A DNA stretch of 5,277 nt from Alkalibaculum bacchi (GTDB taxonomy: Bacteria > Bacillota > Clostridia > Eubacteriales > Alkalibacteraceae): contig NZ_CALNCS010000115.1 of assembly GCF_937875145.1 (NCBI RefSeq), forward strand, positions 1 to 5,277, given 5' to 3'. How positions within the stretch are numbered: the stretch's first letter is position 1; every line of letters starts with the position of its first letter. Of this stretch, positions 1-4,880 are shown in pieces. A model generated the notes under the pieces. That model worked only from the letters and a program-made list of their open reading frames with translations. It did no database searches and had not been told where the DNA came from. A program made the position numbers and the translations under genes.

Positions 1-93
1 AATTCCTAATAAACCTATGACTAGAGTAACTTTCATTGCTTCCACATATAGAGGGATACTTTTTATAATAAATGGAACGTCCGTAAAATCCAC
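1..93 (-). CDS. Amino-acid ABC transporter permease, N-terminal fragment (runs off left edge)
   Basis: Reading leftwards from GTG at 93-91, 31 codons stay open to the window edge and begin MDFTDVPFIIKSIPLYVEAM, followed by a hydrophobic stretch (KVTLVIGLLGI). The pattern 'short head, FII-SIPLYVEA, then first membrane helix' is typical of HisM/GlnP-type permeases, which form the membrane channel of polar amino-acid importers. The start is uncertain. A strong AAGGAGG (complement of 93-99) overlaps the GTG codon itself, and the in-frame codon at the usual 8-nt distance is ACG (84-82). Initiation could therefore be at GTG 93 or, unusually, at ACG 84, which would give (M)DVPFIIKSIPLYVEAM. A perfect sigma-A promoter lies about 50 nt upstream, so this is probably the first gene of its transcript here. 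The family call rests on only 31 residues; the amino-acid substrate cannot be told. Confidence 0.7.
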   Translation of the reverse strand, partial: MDFTDVPFIIKSIPLYVEAMKVTLVIGLLGI

Positions 94-139
94 CTCCTTA
101 AGAAGATAAGTATAATAAAATTTTAGTTTACATTATTAA

Positions 140-168
140 AGTATACGTGGATAAGCCCTTAATGTCAA
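140..168 (-). promoter_or_regulatory. Sigma-A promoter of the leftward permease
   Basis: On the minus strand TTGACA (complement of 163-168) is followed after exactly 17 nt by TATACT (complement of 140-145). That is a full consensus -35 and a 5/6 -10 at ideal spacing. Transcription should begin near 133, leaving a leader of about 40 nt before the ribosome-binding site at 93-99. Confidence 0.85.
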
Positions 169-189
169 TGGATTTGAGAAAAAACATAT

Positions 190-210
190 TAAACTTATTT
201 GTTTAGTTTA
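190..210. repeat. Short inverted repeat between divergent promoters
   Basis: TAAACT (190-195) and AGTTTA (205-210) form 6-bp arms around a 9-nt spacer, in the AT-rich gap between the leftward and rightward promoters. This could be a regulator site, but arms this short arise easily by chance in such AT-rich sequence. The rest of the gap from 169 to 276 shows no gene. Confidence 0.25.
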
Positions 211-276
211 GAGTTTTATTATCCTATAATTCATACGATTAAAATGTAGTAAAATCGAATAGTTTATCAGAGCGTA

Positions 277-305
277 TTGACAATAATAGGCATTGACATT
301 AGACT
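277..305 (+). promoter_or_regulatory. Probable promoter of the symporter unit
   Basis: TTGACA (277-282), a 17-nt spacer and TAGACT (300-305) make a good sigma-A promoter, with a start expected near 312. A second TTGACA lies at 293-298, but the only -10-like hexamer behind it (TAAAAT, 314-319) is 15 nt away, so it is a weaker alternative. A TATAAT at 333-338 has no convincing -35. The unit would carry the 19-codon mini-ORF and then the symporter. Confidence 0.6.
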
Positions 306-368
306 AAGATTAGTAAAATAAAAATATATTATTATAATATATTTAGCCATCTTAAAGGAGGGACAAGA

Positions 369-428
369 ATGGAATATTATAAAAGCATAAAAGAAGTATT
401 ACAGAATAAATTATTAAAGAAAAATTGA
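369..428 (+). CDS. 19-residue mini-ORF ahead of the symporter
   Basis: ATG at 369 opens 19 sense codons ending in TGA, giving MEYYKSIKEVLQNKLLKKN. A near-perfect AAAGGAGGG (354-362) with a 7-nt spacing to the ATG is far stronger than the symporter's own site and is the main reason to believe it is translated. The peptide is basic (five Lys against two Glu) and could form an amphipathic helix with I7, V10, L11 and L15 on one face. I do not recognise it. It may be a leader peptide coupling translation to the downstream gene, or a tiny membrane-associated partner of the symporter. No run of one amino acid's codons or following terminator points to classical attenuation, although Lys and Leu codons are frequent. 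It lies 88 nt before the symporter start. Confidence 0.5.
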   Translation: MEYYKSIKEVLQNKLLKKN

Positions 429-516
429 TAGCATGATGAAAATGCGAAATTTTGAATTTATTCAATTATTCTAGTGTTAGGAGCTACAAAAGAAAAAAAA
501 TTAGGAGAGTTGTTCA

Positions 517-1971
517 GTGATTGTCAAAATATCTGTAATACTTATGTATCTATTATGTATGATTACTAATGGTGTAATTAGTAGAAAAAAAATTGTCGAT
601 GCAGATAGCTATTATACTGGGGGAAGGAATGTAGGTGCGATAACCAGTGCTAGTGCATATTTAACTACATTTTTTTCTGCAGTAATGTTTAGTTTATGCG
701 GTTCTTTGGGTTTTGAAATGGGTATAAGCGTTATGTGGATTGGAATTATGAATGCATTAATTACAGGTTTATTTGCTTGGACATTTCTTGCCGGACGTAC
801 TCGCCAATTGTCAGAAGATTTGGGAGTATATACATTACCTCAGATAGTTGAAGCTCGTTTAAACTCACGCTTTTTAAGGATGTTTACGGCATTTGTTATT
901 TTAGCATTCTTGATTCCATACTCTGCAAGTGTTTATCAAGGCATAAGCTTTATTTTTCTAAGATTATTTGATATTCCTTTTGAGTACTGCATCATCGCAT
1001 TGGCAGTTGTTACTGCTTTATATGTCGCCCTAGGCGGAAATTCAGCAATGATGTCTAACAGTGTAATTCAAGGGGTATTGATACTTGTATGCGTTTCGAT
1101 TTATTATATAGTTTTTTTCAAAAATGAAGCTATTGGAGGATTTAAAGTAGGATTACAAACTCTCGTTTCCCTTGAAGGCGGAAGAGATTTAGTTGCACTA
1201 TTTGGAGGAAAAAATTTTTTAAAAGTTTTTGCTACGGTAATTCTAACAAGTGTAGGAGGATGCGCAACGCCACAACTAATCAGCAAATTTATTTCTGTTG
1301 AAAAAACCAAAATTAAAACTACCAGCATTATTGCGACTGTTGGTTGTTTGTTTATAGCAGGAGGAATGTATTTTGTTGGTGGTTTCAGCCAGATTTTTTT
1401 TCAGAAGGGATATCTTCCAGTACCAGATACAGCAGATAAAGTAATGGGTACAATCATGCATTTTATAACAAATGATTTCTTTTTTACTTTGATATTCATT
1501 ATGCTTTTAGCTGCTTCTATGTCTACTTTAGCAGCCCTTGTCCTTACTGGAGCCTCAGCGCTCACAGAAGATCTATTACCTGTTATATTTAAAAAATATA
1601 ACTTAAGTGATAATAAAAAAATCACATTGGCACGTATCTTTAGTTCACTATTTATTGTGCTATCGGCAATTATGTCCATAGTACCAAATTCTATCATATC
1701 TCTTATGTCCATTTCCTGGGGTATGATTGCATCCGTATGTATTGGTCCTTATTGGTATTGTATATTTTCAAAACATACTAATAAAATTCCAGCCATTATT
1801 TCATCCATTTATGGTTTTATATTTATGTCAATCGGTGTAGGTATTTATGGTATGCCCTCTGCATCAATAATTGCTTCGATATCAATATTAACAACTATAA
1901 TTATAATGTCTGCTCTTGCATTCATTTGCGATAGAGTGGAAGCTAATAAGAAAGTGCAATTAGAGAAGTGA
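517..1971 (+). CDS. Sodium:solute symporter (SSS family)
   Basis: A 484-residue integral membrane protein expected to take up a small organic solute with Na+ through the cytoplasmic membrane. The start is GTG 517, with AGGAG (503-507) 9 nt upstream. Family marks are the head signature YYTGGRNVG (residues 32-40) just after the first membrane segment, the following ITSASAYLTTFFSA segment, a PYSASVY motif (134-140), and LAASMSTLAALVLTGASALTEDL (331-353). In the last, S336/T337 sit where PutP-like transporters have the Ser-Thr pair of their sodium site. Length and repeated hydrophobic segments fit the usual 12-13 helix LeuT-type fold. The gene ends 33 nt before a strong terminator, so it closes its transcript. 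The substrate is not readable; proline, pantothenate and sugar-type members share these motifs, and the closest feel is to uncharacterised clostridial PutP/PanF-like transporters. The family is confident, the substrate unknown. Confidence 0.92.
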   Translation: MIVKISVILMYLLCMITNGVISRKKIVDADSYYTGGRNVGAITSASAYLTTFFSAVMFSLCGSLGFEMGISVMWIGIMNALITGLFAWTFLAGRTRQLSEDLGVYTLPQIVEARLNSRFLRMFTAFVILAFLIPYSASVYQGISFIFLRLFDIPFEYCIIALAVVTALYVALGGNSAMMSNSVIQGVLILVCVSIYYIVFFKNEAIGGFKVGLQTLVSLEGGRDLVALFGGKNFLKVFATVILTSVGGCATPQLISKFISVEKTKIKTTSIIATVGCLFIAGGMYFVGGFSQIFFQKGYLPVPDTADKVMGTIMHFITNDFFFTLIFIMLLAASMSTLAALVLTGASALTEDLLPVIFKKYNLSDNKKITLARIFSSLFIVLSAIMSIVPNSIISLMSISWGMIASVCIGPYWYCIFSKHTNKIPAIISSIYGFIFMSIGVGIYGMPSASIIASISILTTIIIMSALAFICDRVEANKKVQLEK

Positions 1972-2004
1972 TATAGGATAAGTAGTGAATGAACCTTATG
2001 TATA

Positions 2005-2036
2005 AAAGAGGATGCAAAATGCATCCTCTTTGTTTA
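2005..2036 (+). terminator. Intrinsic terminator after the symporter
   Basis: AAAGAGGATGCA (2005-2016) pairs perfectly over 12 bp with TGCATCCTCTTT (2020-2031) across a 3-nt AAA loop, followed by a short T-rich tail. The complement also ends in a T-rich stretch, so it might act in both directions, though no leftward gene ends here. Its presence shows that an ATG at 1989, upstream in the frame of the next gene, is not that gene's start. Confidence 0.9.
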
Positions 2037-2126
2037 TTATTGTACACTTATATTCAAGAAAACATTGATAAACGATGTACTATTCAAAGAATTTTAGAAT
2101 ATAAATGTAAAGAGGAGGTGTGGGCT

Positions 2127-2477
2127 TTGATTGATGAGTTGTTAACATTACAATCTCTAGCAGAATTCCCTGTATTAGTTTTATTAGTTGGGATGATCAC
2201 ACAGATTACAAAACGTTTTATTGATTGGATTTTACTAAAATTTTTTGATATTATCTTTATGCCAACGGAGATTATATCCTATGTAGTCTCTTTGTTATTG
2301 CTTTTATCTATTAGCTATGCAAGTGGAAGTTTGACAGATAGGACAACACAAGAATTGTTTGCAGTAATACTTTTAGACTTAATAAATGCCCTAGTTATTG
2401 CAATGGCTGCAAATAAAGGTTATGAGCGCATTACTGACAAAGAAACCCTCATTTCAAAAATTCAAAAAAAGAAGTAG
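2127..2477 (+). CDS. Small holin-like membrane protein
   Basis: A 116-residue protein starting MIDELLTLQSLAEFPVLVLL and ending with a basic tail (KIQKKK). The TTG start at 2127 is chosen because GGAGG (2114-2118) lies exactly 8 nt before it; GTG 2118 overlaps that site, and the frame further upstream runs through the preceding terminator. Hydrophobic segments lie near residues 12-27, 47-66 and 77-95. The layout (LLTL-SLA head, TKRFIDW-like polar link after the first helix, N-A-hydrophobic-AMAANKGYE near the end) resembles short holin-like proteins of clostridial phages and genomes, which place pores or anchors in the membrane. That family link is from memory and unproven. There is no endolysin or other phage gene beside it, so a lysis role is doubtful here. 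It has its own terminator; I found no convincing promoter between 2037 and 2110. Confidence 0.7.
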   Translation: MIDELLTLQSLAEFPVLVLLVGMITQITKRFIDWILLKFFDIIFMPTEIISYVVSLLLLLSISYASGSLTDRTTQELFAVILLDLINALVIAMAANKGYERITDKETLISKIQKKK

Positions 2478-2499
2478 GCTACGGTCTACTTTTCTTTTT
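2472..2499 (+). terminator. Intrinsic terminator overlapping the holin-like stop codon
   Basis: AAGTAG (2472-2477, including the TAG stop) pairs with CTACTT (2486-2491) around an 8-nt loop. An upstream A-rich run can extend the stem, and TTTTCTTTTT follows. The stop codon is part of the stem, a compact arrangement. Confidence 0.8.
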
Positions 2500-2604
2500 A
2501 TTTAAAGTAAGGAAGTTATCGTTTTAATCATAGCCCATGCTTTGTCTGAGTGCAGGGTCAAATCGCTACTTATATAAAGTATGTAAGTAAAAATATCAAA
2601 ATAT

Positions 2605-2634
2605 TTGAGTCCTAATATAAAAACTAGGTATATA
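2605..2634 (+). promoter_or_regulatory. Promoter in the 2500-2799 intergenic stretch
   Basis: TTGAGT (2605-2610), an 18-nt spacer and TATATA (2629-2634, overlapping a perfect TATAAT at 2631-2636) look like a sigma-A promoter, with start near 2641-2643. It lies directly before a structured, non-coding stretch. The bases from 2500 to 2604 show nothing I can name. Confidence 0.5.
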
Positions 2635-2640
2635 ATACCA

Positions 2641-2745
2641 CAATTGAGAATGCTTGCTCTTTAACCTTAGACAGTAGAGACCTTTTGTCACAAGCTTCTC
2701 AGGACCACTTAAGCAGTAACTAGGATTACTTCTTGAATAATTTTT
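2641..2745 (+). ncRNA. Candidate structured RNA or leader
   Basis: Downstream of the 2605-2634 promoter are two clear hairpins. In the first, GAGAA-t-GCTTG (2646-2656) pairs with CAAGCTTCTC (2691-2700): ten pairs with one bulged T, enclosing about 34 nt in which GACA (2670-2673) can pair with TGTC (2686-2689), or CTCT (2657-2660) with AGAG (2676-2679). In the second, AAGcAGTAA (2710-2718) pairs with TTACTtCTT (2725-2733) around CTAGGA, followed by GAATAATTTTT, a weak terminator-like tail. No ORF of note lies here on either strand. It could be a roughly 100-nt small RNA or the long leader of the 48-residue gene at 2800. I compared it by eye with common riboswitch, 6S and SRP RNA features and recognised none. 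Confidence 0.4.
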
Positions 2746-2781
2746 ATGATAATACATAAACTAAAATTCTAGAATCATTAG
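2733..2781 (+). promoter_or_regulatory. Possible promoter with palindromic operator for the 48-residue gene
   Basis: TTGAAT (2733-2738), an 18-nt spacer and TAAACT (2757-2762) form a moderate sigma-A promoter. The expected start near 2769 falls inside the perfect 10-bp palindrome ATTCTAGAAT (2766-2775), which is itself flanked by CTAA (2761-2764) and TTAG (2778-2781). The palindrome is placed where a repressor could block initiation, or where a hairpin could sit just before the ribosome-binding site. Confidence 0.35.
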
Positions 2782-2799
2782 TTAAAGGGAGGAAGGATT

Positions 2800-2946
2800 A
2801 TGGCAACTTGGAAAGATGACAATGAAAAAATGAATTTAACATTAAGGCAAGTTTTAAAAAAAATTGAACACGTCTATGATCCCAATTTTGATTTATGGAA
2901 TGATTATGTGTTAAATGATGAATTTGGTTCAGATAACGAAGAATAA
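2800..2946 (+). CDS. 48-residue acidic small protein, unknown function
   Basis: ATG 2800 opens 48 codons ending in TAA. The protein begins MATWKDDNEKMNLTLRQVLK and ends DYVLNDEFGSDNEE. The ribosome-binding site AAAGGGAGG (2784-2792) with a 7-nt spacing is excellent, and codon choice is ordinary for the window, so translation is likely. A predicted helix (about residues 8-25, NEKMNLTLRQVLKKIEHV) is followed by an aromatic, acidic tail with two Trp (W4, W33), three Phe and many Asp/Glu. No membrane segment, signal peptide, cysteine pair or zinc motif is visible, so it is probably cytosolic. I do not recognise a family. Its neighbours (the candidate RNA upstream, tRNA-Leu downstream on a separate promoter) do not suggest a role. 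Confidence 0.65.
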   Translation: MATWKDDNEKMNLTLRQVLKKIEHVYDPNFDLWNDYVLNDEFGSDNEE

Positions 2947-2967
2947 AAATTAGTTAGTACTTATAAA

Positions 2968-3010
2968 ACCAATATGTAGATTATTATAAAACTGCATACT
3001 GGTCCTTTAA
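2968..3010 (+). terminator. Imperfect hairpin after the 48-residue gene
   Basis: ACCAATATGTAG (2968-2979) pairs with CTGCATACTGGT (2992-3003) over 12 positions with one A-C mismatch and one G-T pair, followed by CCTTTAATTT. The tail is weak, so this is a probable rather than certain terminator. It lies about 20 nt after the stop codon. Confidence 0.55.
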
Positions 3011-3042
3011 TTTACAGTATCTTAAAAAATAATATAAAAACA

Positions 3043-3071
3043 TTGAATTACTTTTGAGTTTATGTTATTCT
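3043..3071 (+). promoter_or_regulatory. Promoter of tRNA-Leu
   Basis: TTGAAT (3043-3048), a 17-nt spacer and TATTCT (3066-3071), with a TGT extended -10 just before it (3063-3065). The start should fall near 3078, about 11 nt before the mature tRNA end. Confidence 0.75.
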
Positions 3072-3088
3072 ATTTATTGCAGATAAGT

Positions 3089-3175
3089 GCCGAAGTGGTG
3101 GAATTGGCAGACGCGCTGGACTCAAAATCCAGTGAGGTAACACTCGTGCGGGTTCGACCCCCGCCTTCGGCACCA
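3089..3175 (+). tRNA. tRNA-Leu (anticodon CAA)
   Basis: Class II tRNA of 87 nt including an encoded CCA end (3173-3175). The acceptor stem GCCGAAG (3089-3095) pairs with CTTCGGC (3165-3171). The anticodon stem CTGGA/TCCAG (3116-3120, 3128-3132) encloses the loop CTCAAAA with anticodon CAA at 3123-3125, reading the Leu codon UUG. The long variable arm (3133-3147) has a GAG/CTC stem, as expected for leucine tRNAs. The T arm is GCGGG-TTCGACC-CCCGC (3148-3164). It has its own promoter and a terminator 80 nt downstream, so it appears to be a single-gene tRNA unit. Confidence 0.97.
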
Positions 3176-3252
3176 TTACTTTCAAAAATTTTACTAGGTT
3201 TAAAAAAACAGTTTATATCATATAAAAAACAAATACACTATAAAATAATTAG

Positions 3253-3279
3253 AAGCCATCTACCTTGAAGGCTTTTTTT
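3253..3279 (+). terminator. Terminator of the tRNA-Leu unit
   Basis: AAGCC (3253-3257) pairs with GGCTT (3270-3274) around a 12-nt loop, running into seven T residues (3273-3279). The bases between the tRNA end and this hairpin (3176-3252) are A-rich and show nothing else. Confidence 0.75.
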
Positions 3280-3281
3280 AG

Positions 3282-3310
3282 TTGTTAGCAAAGAATCCGT
3301 TCATTAAATA
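3282..3310 (+). promoter_or_regulatory. Weak candidate promoter for the arsenate reductase
   Basis: TTGTTA (3282-3287), a 17-nt spacer and TAAATA (3305-3310) fit only loosely. The start would be near 3317, leaving almost no leader before the ribosome-binding site at 3321. No clear inverted repeat of an ArsR-type operator is seen. Confidence 0.3.
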
Positions 3311-3333
3311 AGATTCTAGAGGAGGTACTACCG

Positions 3334-3726
3334 ATGAAAAAAATAGCATTTATATGTGTGCACAATTCCTGTCGCTCACAAATTGCAGAGGCATTAGGCA
3401 AACATTTTGCCAGTGATATATTTGAAAGTTATTCCGCAGGGACGGAAACCAAACCTCAAATCAATCAGGATGCTGTTCGATTGATGAAAGAACGCTACGG
3501 AATAGACATGGAAAAGACTCAATACTCAAAATTGATTGACGAACTTCCACCTATTAATATTGTCGTAACCATGGGTTGTAATGTAGTATGTCCTTTTTTG
3601 CCTAGTGAAGAAAAAGAAGATTGGGGACTTGATGATCCTACGGGTAAAAGCGATGAAGAATTCATTACGGTGATTAATACAATAGAAGAAAAAATCAAGG
3701 ATTTAGCACAAAGATTAAGAAATTAA
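3334..3726 (+). CDS. arsC: Arsenate reductase, thioredoxin-coupled ArsC type (LMW-phosphatase fold)
   Basis: A 130-residue cytosolic enzyme expected to reduce arsenate to arsenite. ATG 3334 lies 8 nt after GGAGG (3321-3325). The phosphatase-type loop CVHNSCRS (residues 8-15, C8-x5-R14) supplies the nucleophilic cysteine and phosphate-like binding site. YSAGTE (33-38) and WGLDDPTGKSDEEF (97-110), with the Asp-Pro general-acid region at 101-102, complete the family pattern. In the family, catalysis passes from the first cysteine to two more and then to thioredoxin. Here those are C82 and C86 in TMGCNVVCPFLP, a C-x3-C pair, whereas the well-studied S. aureus and B. subtilis enzymes have C-x6-C. 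It stands alone: no arsR, arsB or acr3 is beside it. A protein tyrosine phosphatase role is less likely because of the extra cysteines. Its own terminator follows. Confidence 0.9.
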   Translation: MKKIAFICVHNSCRSQIAEALGKHFASDIFESYSAGTETKPQINQDAVRLMKERYGIDMEKTQYSKLIDELPPINIVVTMGCNVVCPFLPSEEKEDWGLDDPTGKSDEEFITVINTIEEKIKDLAQRLRN

Positions 3727-3741
3727 AAGCTAGTTTATTTA

Positions 3742-3789
3742 ACAAAGGACCGTTATAGTTAACAACCTACAATGGTCTTTTGTTTTTTT
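3742..3789 (+). terminator. Terminator after arsC
   Basis: AAAGGACC (3744-3751) pairs with GGTCTTTT (3774-3781) over 8 positions including one G-T pair. The loop of about 22 nt holds a smaller possible GTT/AAC pairing, and TTTTGTTTTTTT follows. It separates arsC from the methyltransferase unit. The bases from 3790 to 3898 hold no gene; the only feature is a weak TATTCT/AGAATA hairpin near 3820-3840. Confidence 0.75.
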
Positions 3790-3898
3790 GTAAAGAAATT
3801 GGTTATGAGAAGCCTCAATATTCTTTGATTTGAGAATAAATATAAATAAACTAAAAGAGCAAACGATTAAAATAATTGCGTACTTTGTGAAAAAAATA

Positions 3899-3927
3899 TT
3901 GAACAAATAAAGTTTATATGTTAAGAT
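3899..3927 (+). promoter_or_regulatory. Promoter of the methyltransferase unit
   Basis: TTGAAC (3899-3904), an exact 17-nt spacer and TAAGAT (3922-3927) make a good sigma-A promoter. Transcription should start near 3934, exactly where the first leader hairpin begins. Confidence 0.7.
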
Positions 3928-3933
3928 AAAGAT

Positions 3934-4092
3934 GTTACAGAAAGTAACCTAGAAAGCTGTAAGAATACGGCTAAGAGATTTAACTAGAATAATAAGTTAT
4001 AAGTTAATAATAAATTAAAAATGAATGAATGCGATGAAACCACGAAGGTACTGTCATCAGAAAGATGACATATTTTGTGGTTCTTTTATTTT
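3934..4092 (+). promoter_or_regulatory. Structured leader with terminator-like hairpin before the methyltransferase
   Basis: Three hairpins are visible in this roughly 160-nt leader. The first is GTTAC-agaaa-GTAAC (3934-3948). The second is AGCTGT-aagaat-ACGGCT (3955-3972). The third is long: AACCACGAA (4038-4046) pairs with TTTGTGGTT (4074-4082), and inside it GTCATC (4053-4058) pairs with GATGAC (4064-4069) around an AGAAA loop. CTTTTATTTT follows the third, then immediately the ribosome-binding site. The order 'folded 5' part, AT-rich linker, terminator-like hairpin, gene' is that of an attenuating riboswitch or protein-binding leader. No T-box sequence, S-box, TPP, cobalamin or other consensus that I know is present, so the signal is unknown. 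It could simply be a terminator of antisense or read-through control. Confidence 0.5.
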
Positions 4093-4107
4093 GAGGAGGT
4101 TATTATA

Positions 4108-4854
4108 GTGAAAACATTGTTAAAGGATATCGAATCCTATTGGTCAAAACGCTCTGTGTCTTATTCAGATGGAATCAAAAAATGTTTAGAGGATGATAAT
4201 AAAAAAGTTTGGATAAACGTGTTATTAGAAAATTTCCCAAATCACGAAGGAACGAAACTTAAAATACTTGATATTGGAACAGGTCCTGGTTTTTTTGCTA
4301 TTCTACTAGCAAAAGCAGGATATGATGTAGTTGCAGTAGATTATACTGAAGAAATGTTAAAACAGGCTGCATGCAATGGAAAAGATTGTAAAGATAAGAT
4401 TACATTCCGTCAAATGGATGCGCACGCTTTAGATTTTGAAGATGAATCCTTTGATGTTATTATCACGCGTAATCTTACTTGGAATTTAGAGCGACCAGTT
4501 GATGCGTACACAGATTGGCATCGTGTTCTTAAAAAAGGTGGTCGTATGCTTAATTTTGATGCCAATTGGTATGGCTATCTTTTCGATGACAGTAAAATAG
4601 AGCAATCAAAAGAGGAAATAGATAAACAATATTACGATTATCACTTTTACTCTGACAGCGATATAATGGAGTCTATCGGTAAACAACTTCCTCTTAGTAG
4701 ATATCAAAGACCTCAGTGGGATTCTATGATTTTATTAAATATTGGATTTTCAAAAGTATTAACAGATACAACTATATATGAAACAACCTGGACAAAAGAC
4801 GAAATTGCACTTTACCCAGATAGTTTAGGCTTTATGATACGAGCTGAGAAGTAG
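4108..4854 (+). CDS. Class I SAM-dependent methyltransferase
   Basis: A 248-residue soluble enzyme expected to move a methyl group from S-adenosylmethionine to a small acceptor. The GTG start at 4108 is chosen because GAGGAGG (4093-4099) lies 8 nt upstream; a TTG at 4075 in the same frame lies inside the leader hairpin and would translate the ribosome-binding site. After an N-terminal helical cap (YWSKRSVSYSDGI, 11-23) comes motif I LDIGTGPG (54-61), the acidic end of strand 2 at D78 in VAVDYTEEML, D104 in RQMDAHALDF, and the strand-4 motif DVIITRNLTWNL (116-127). The C-terminal half (FDANWYGYLF at 150-159, a YDYHFYSDSD stretch, then WDS near 204-206) is an acceptor-specific region. I recall this subfamily as common in Firmicutes beside peptide/nickel-type ABC importers. 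Here such a permease begins 199 nt downstream, suggesting joint function. The acceptor is not known. Confidence 0.88.
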   Translation: MKTLLKDIESYWSKRSVSYSDGIKKCLEDDNKKVWINVLLENFPNHEGTKLKILDIGTGPGFFAILLAKAGYDVVAVDYTEEMLKQAACNGKDCKDKITFRQMDAHALDFEDESFDVIITRNLTWNLERPVDAYTDWHRVLKKGGRMLNFDANWYGYLFDDSKIEQSKEEIDKQYYDYHFYSDSDIMESIGKQLPLSRYQRPQWDSMILLNIGFSKVLTDTTIYETTWTKDEIALYPDSLGFMIRAEK

Positions 4855-4880
4855 CAAAGATAGTCATAATACATATTTAT

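Noticed and set aside
433..474. A 13-codon frame with two adjacent ATG codons after the 19-codon mini-ORF
   Set aside because: There is no ribosome-binding site before it and its length is easily explained by chance.
1104..1712. Three overlapping minus-strand open frames of 61-103 codons inside the symporter gene
   Set aside because: They lie opposite a well-supported symporter, have no convincing ribosome-binding sites and show no recognisable protein features; they are antisense shadows.
3062..3268. A 68-codon plus-strand frame spanning the tRNA gene
   Set aside because: It reads straight through tRNA-Leu(CAA) and overlaps its promoter; the middle residues are just the translated tRNA.
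4020..4092. T-box element upstream of the methyltransferase
   Set aside because: The leader has a terminator-like hairpin, but the conserved T-box bases (AGGGTGG-ACCGCG type) are absent and the gene is not of a tRNA-related class.
4075..4107. TTG 4075 as an upstream start for the methyltransferase
   Set aside because: It lies in the arm of the leader hairpin, would translate the ribosome-binding site itself, and lacks its own; GTG 4108 has GAGGAGG at 8 nt.
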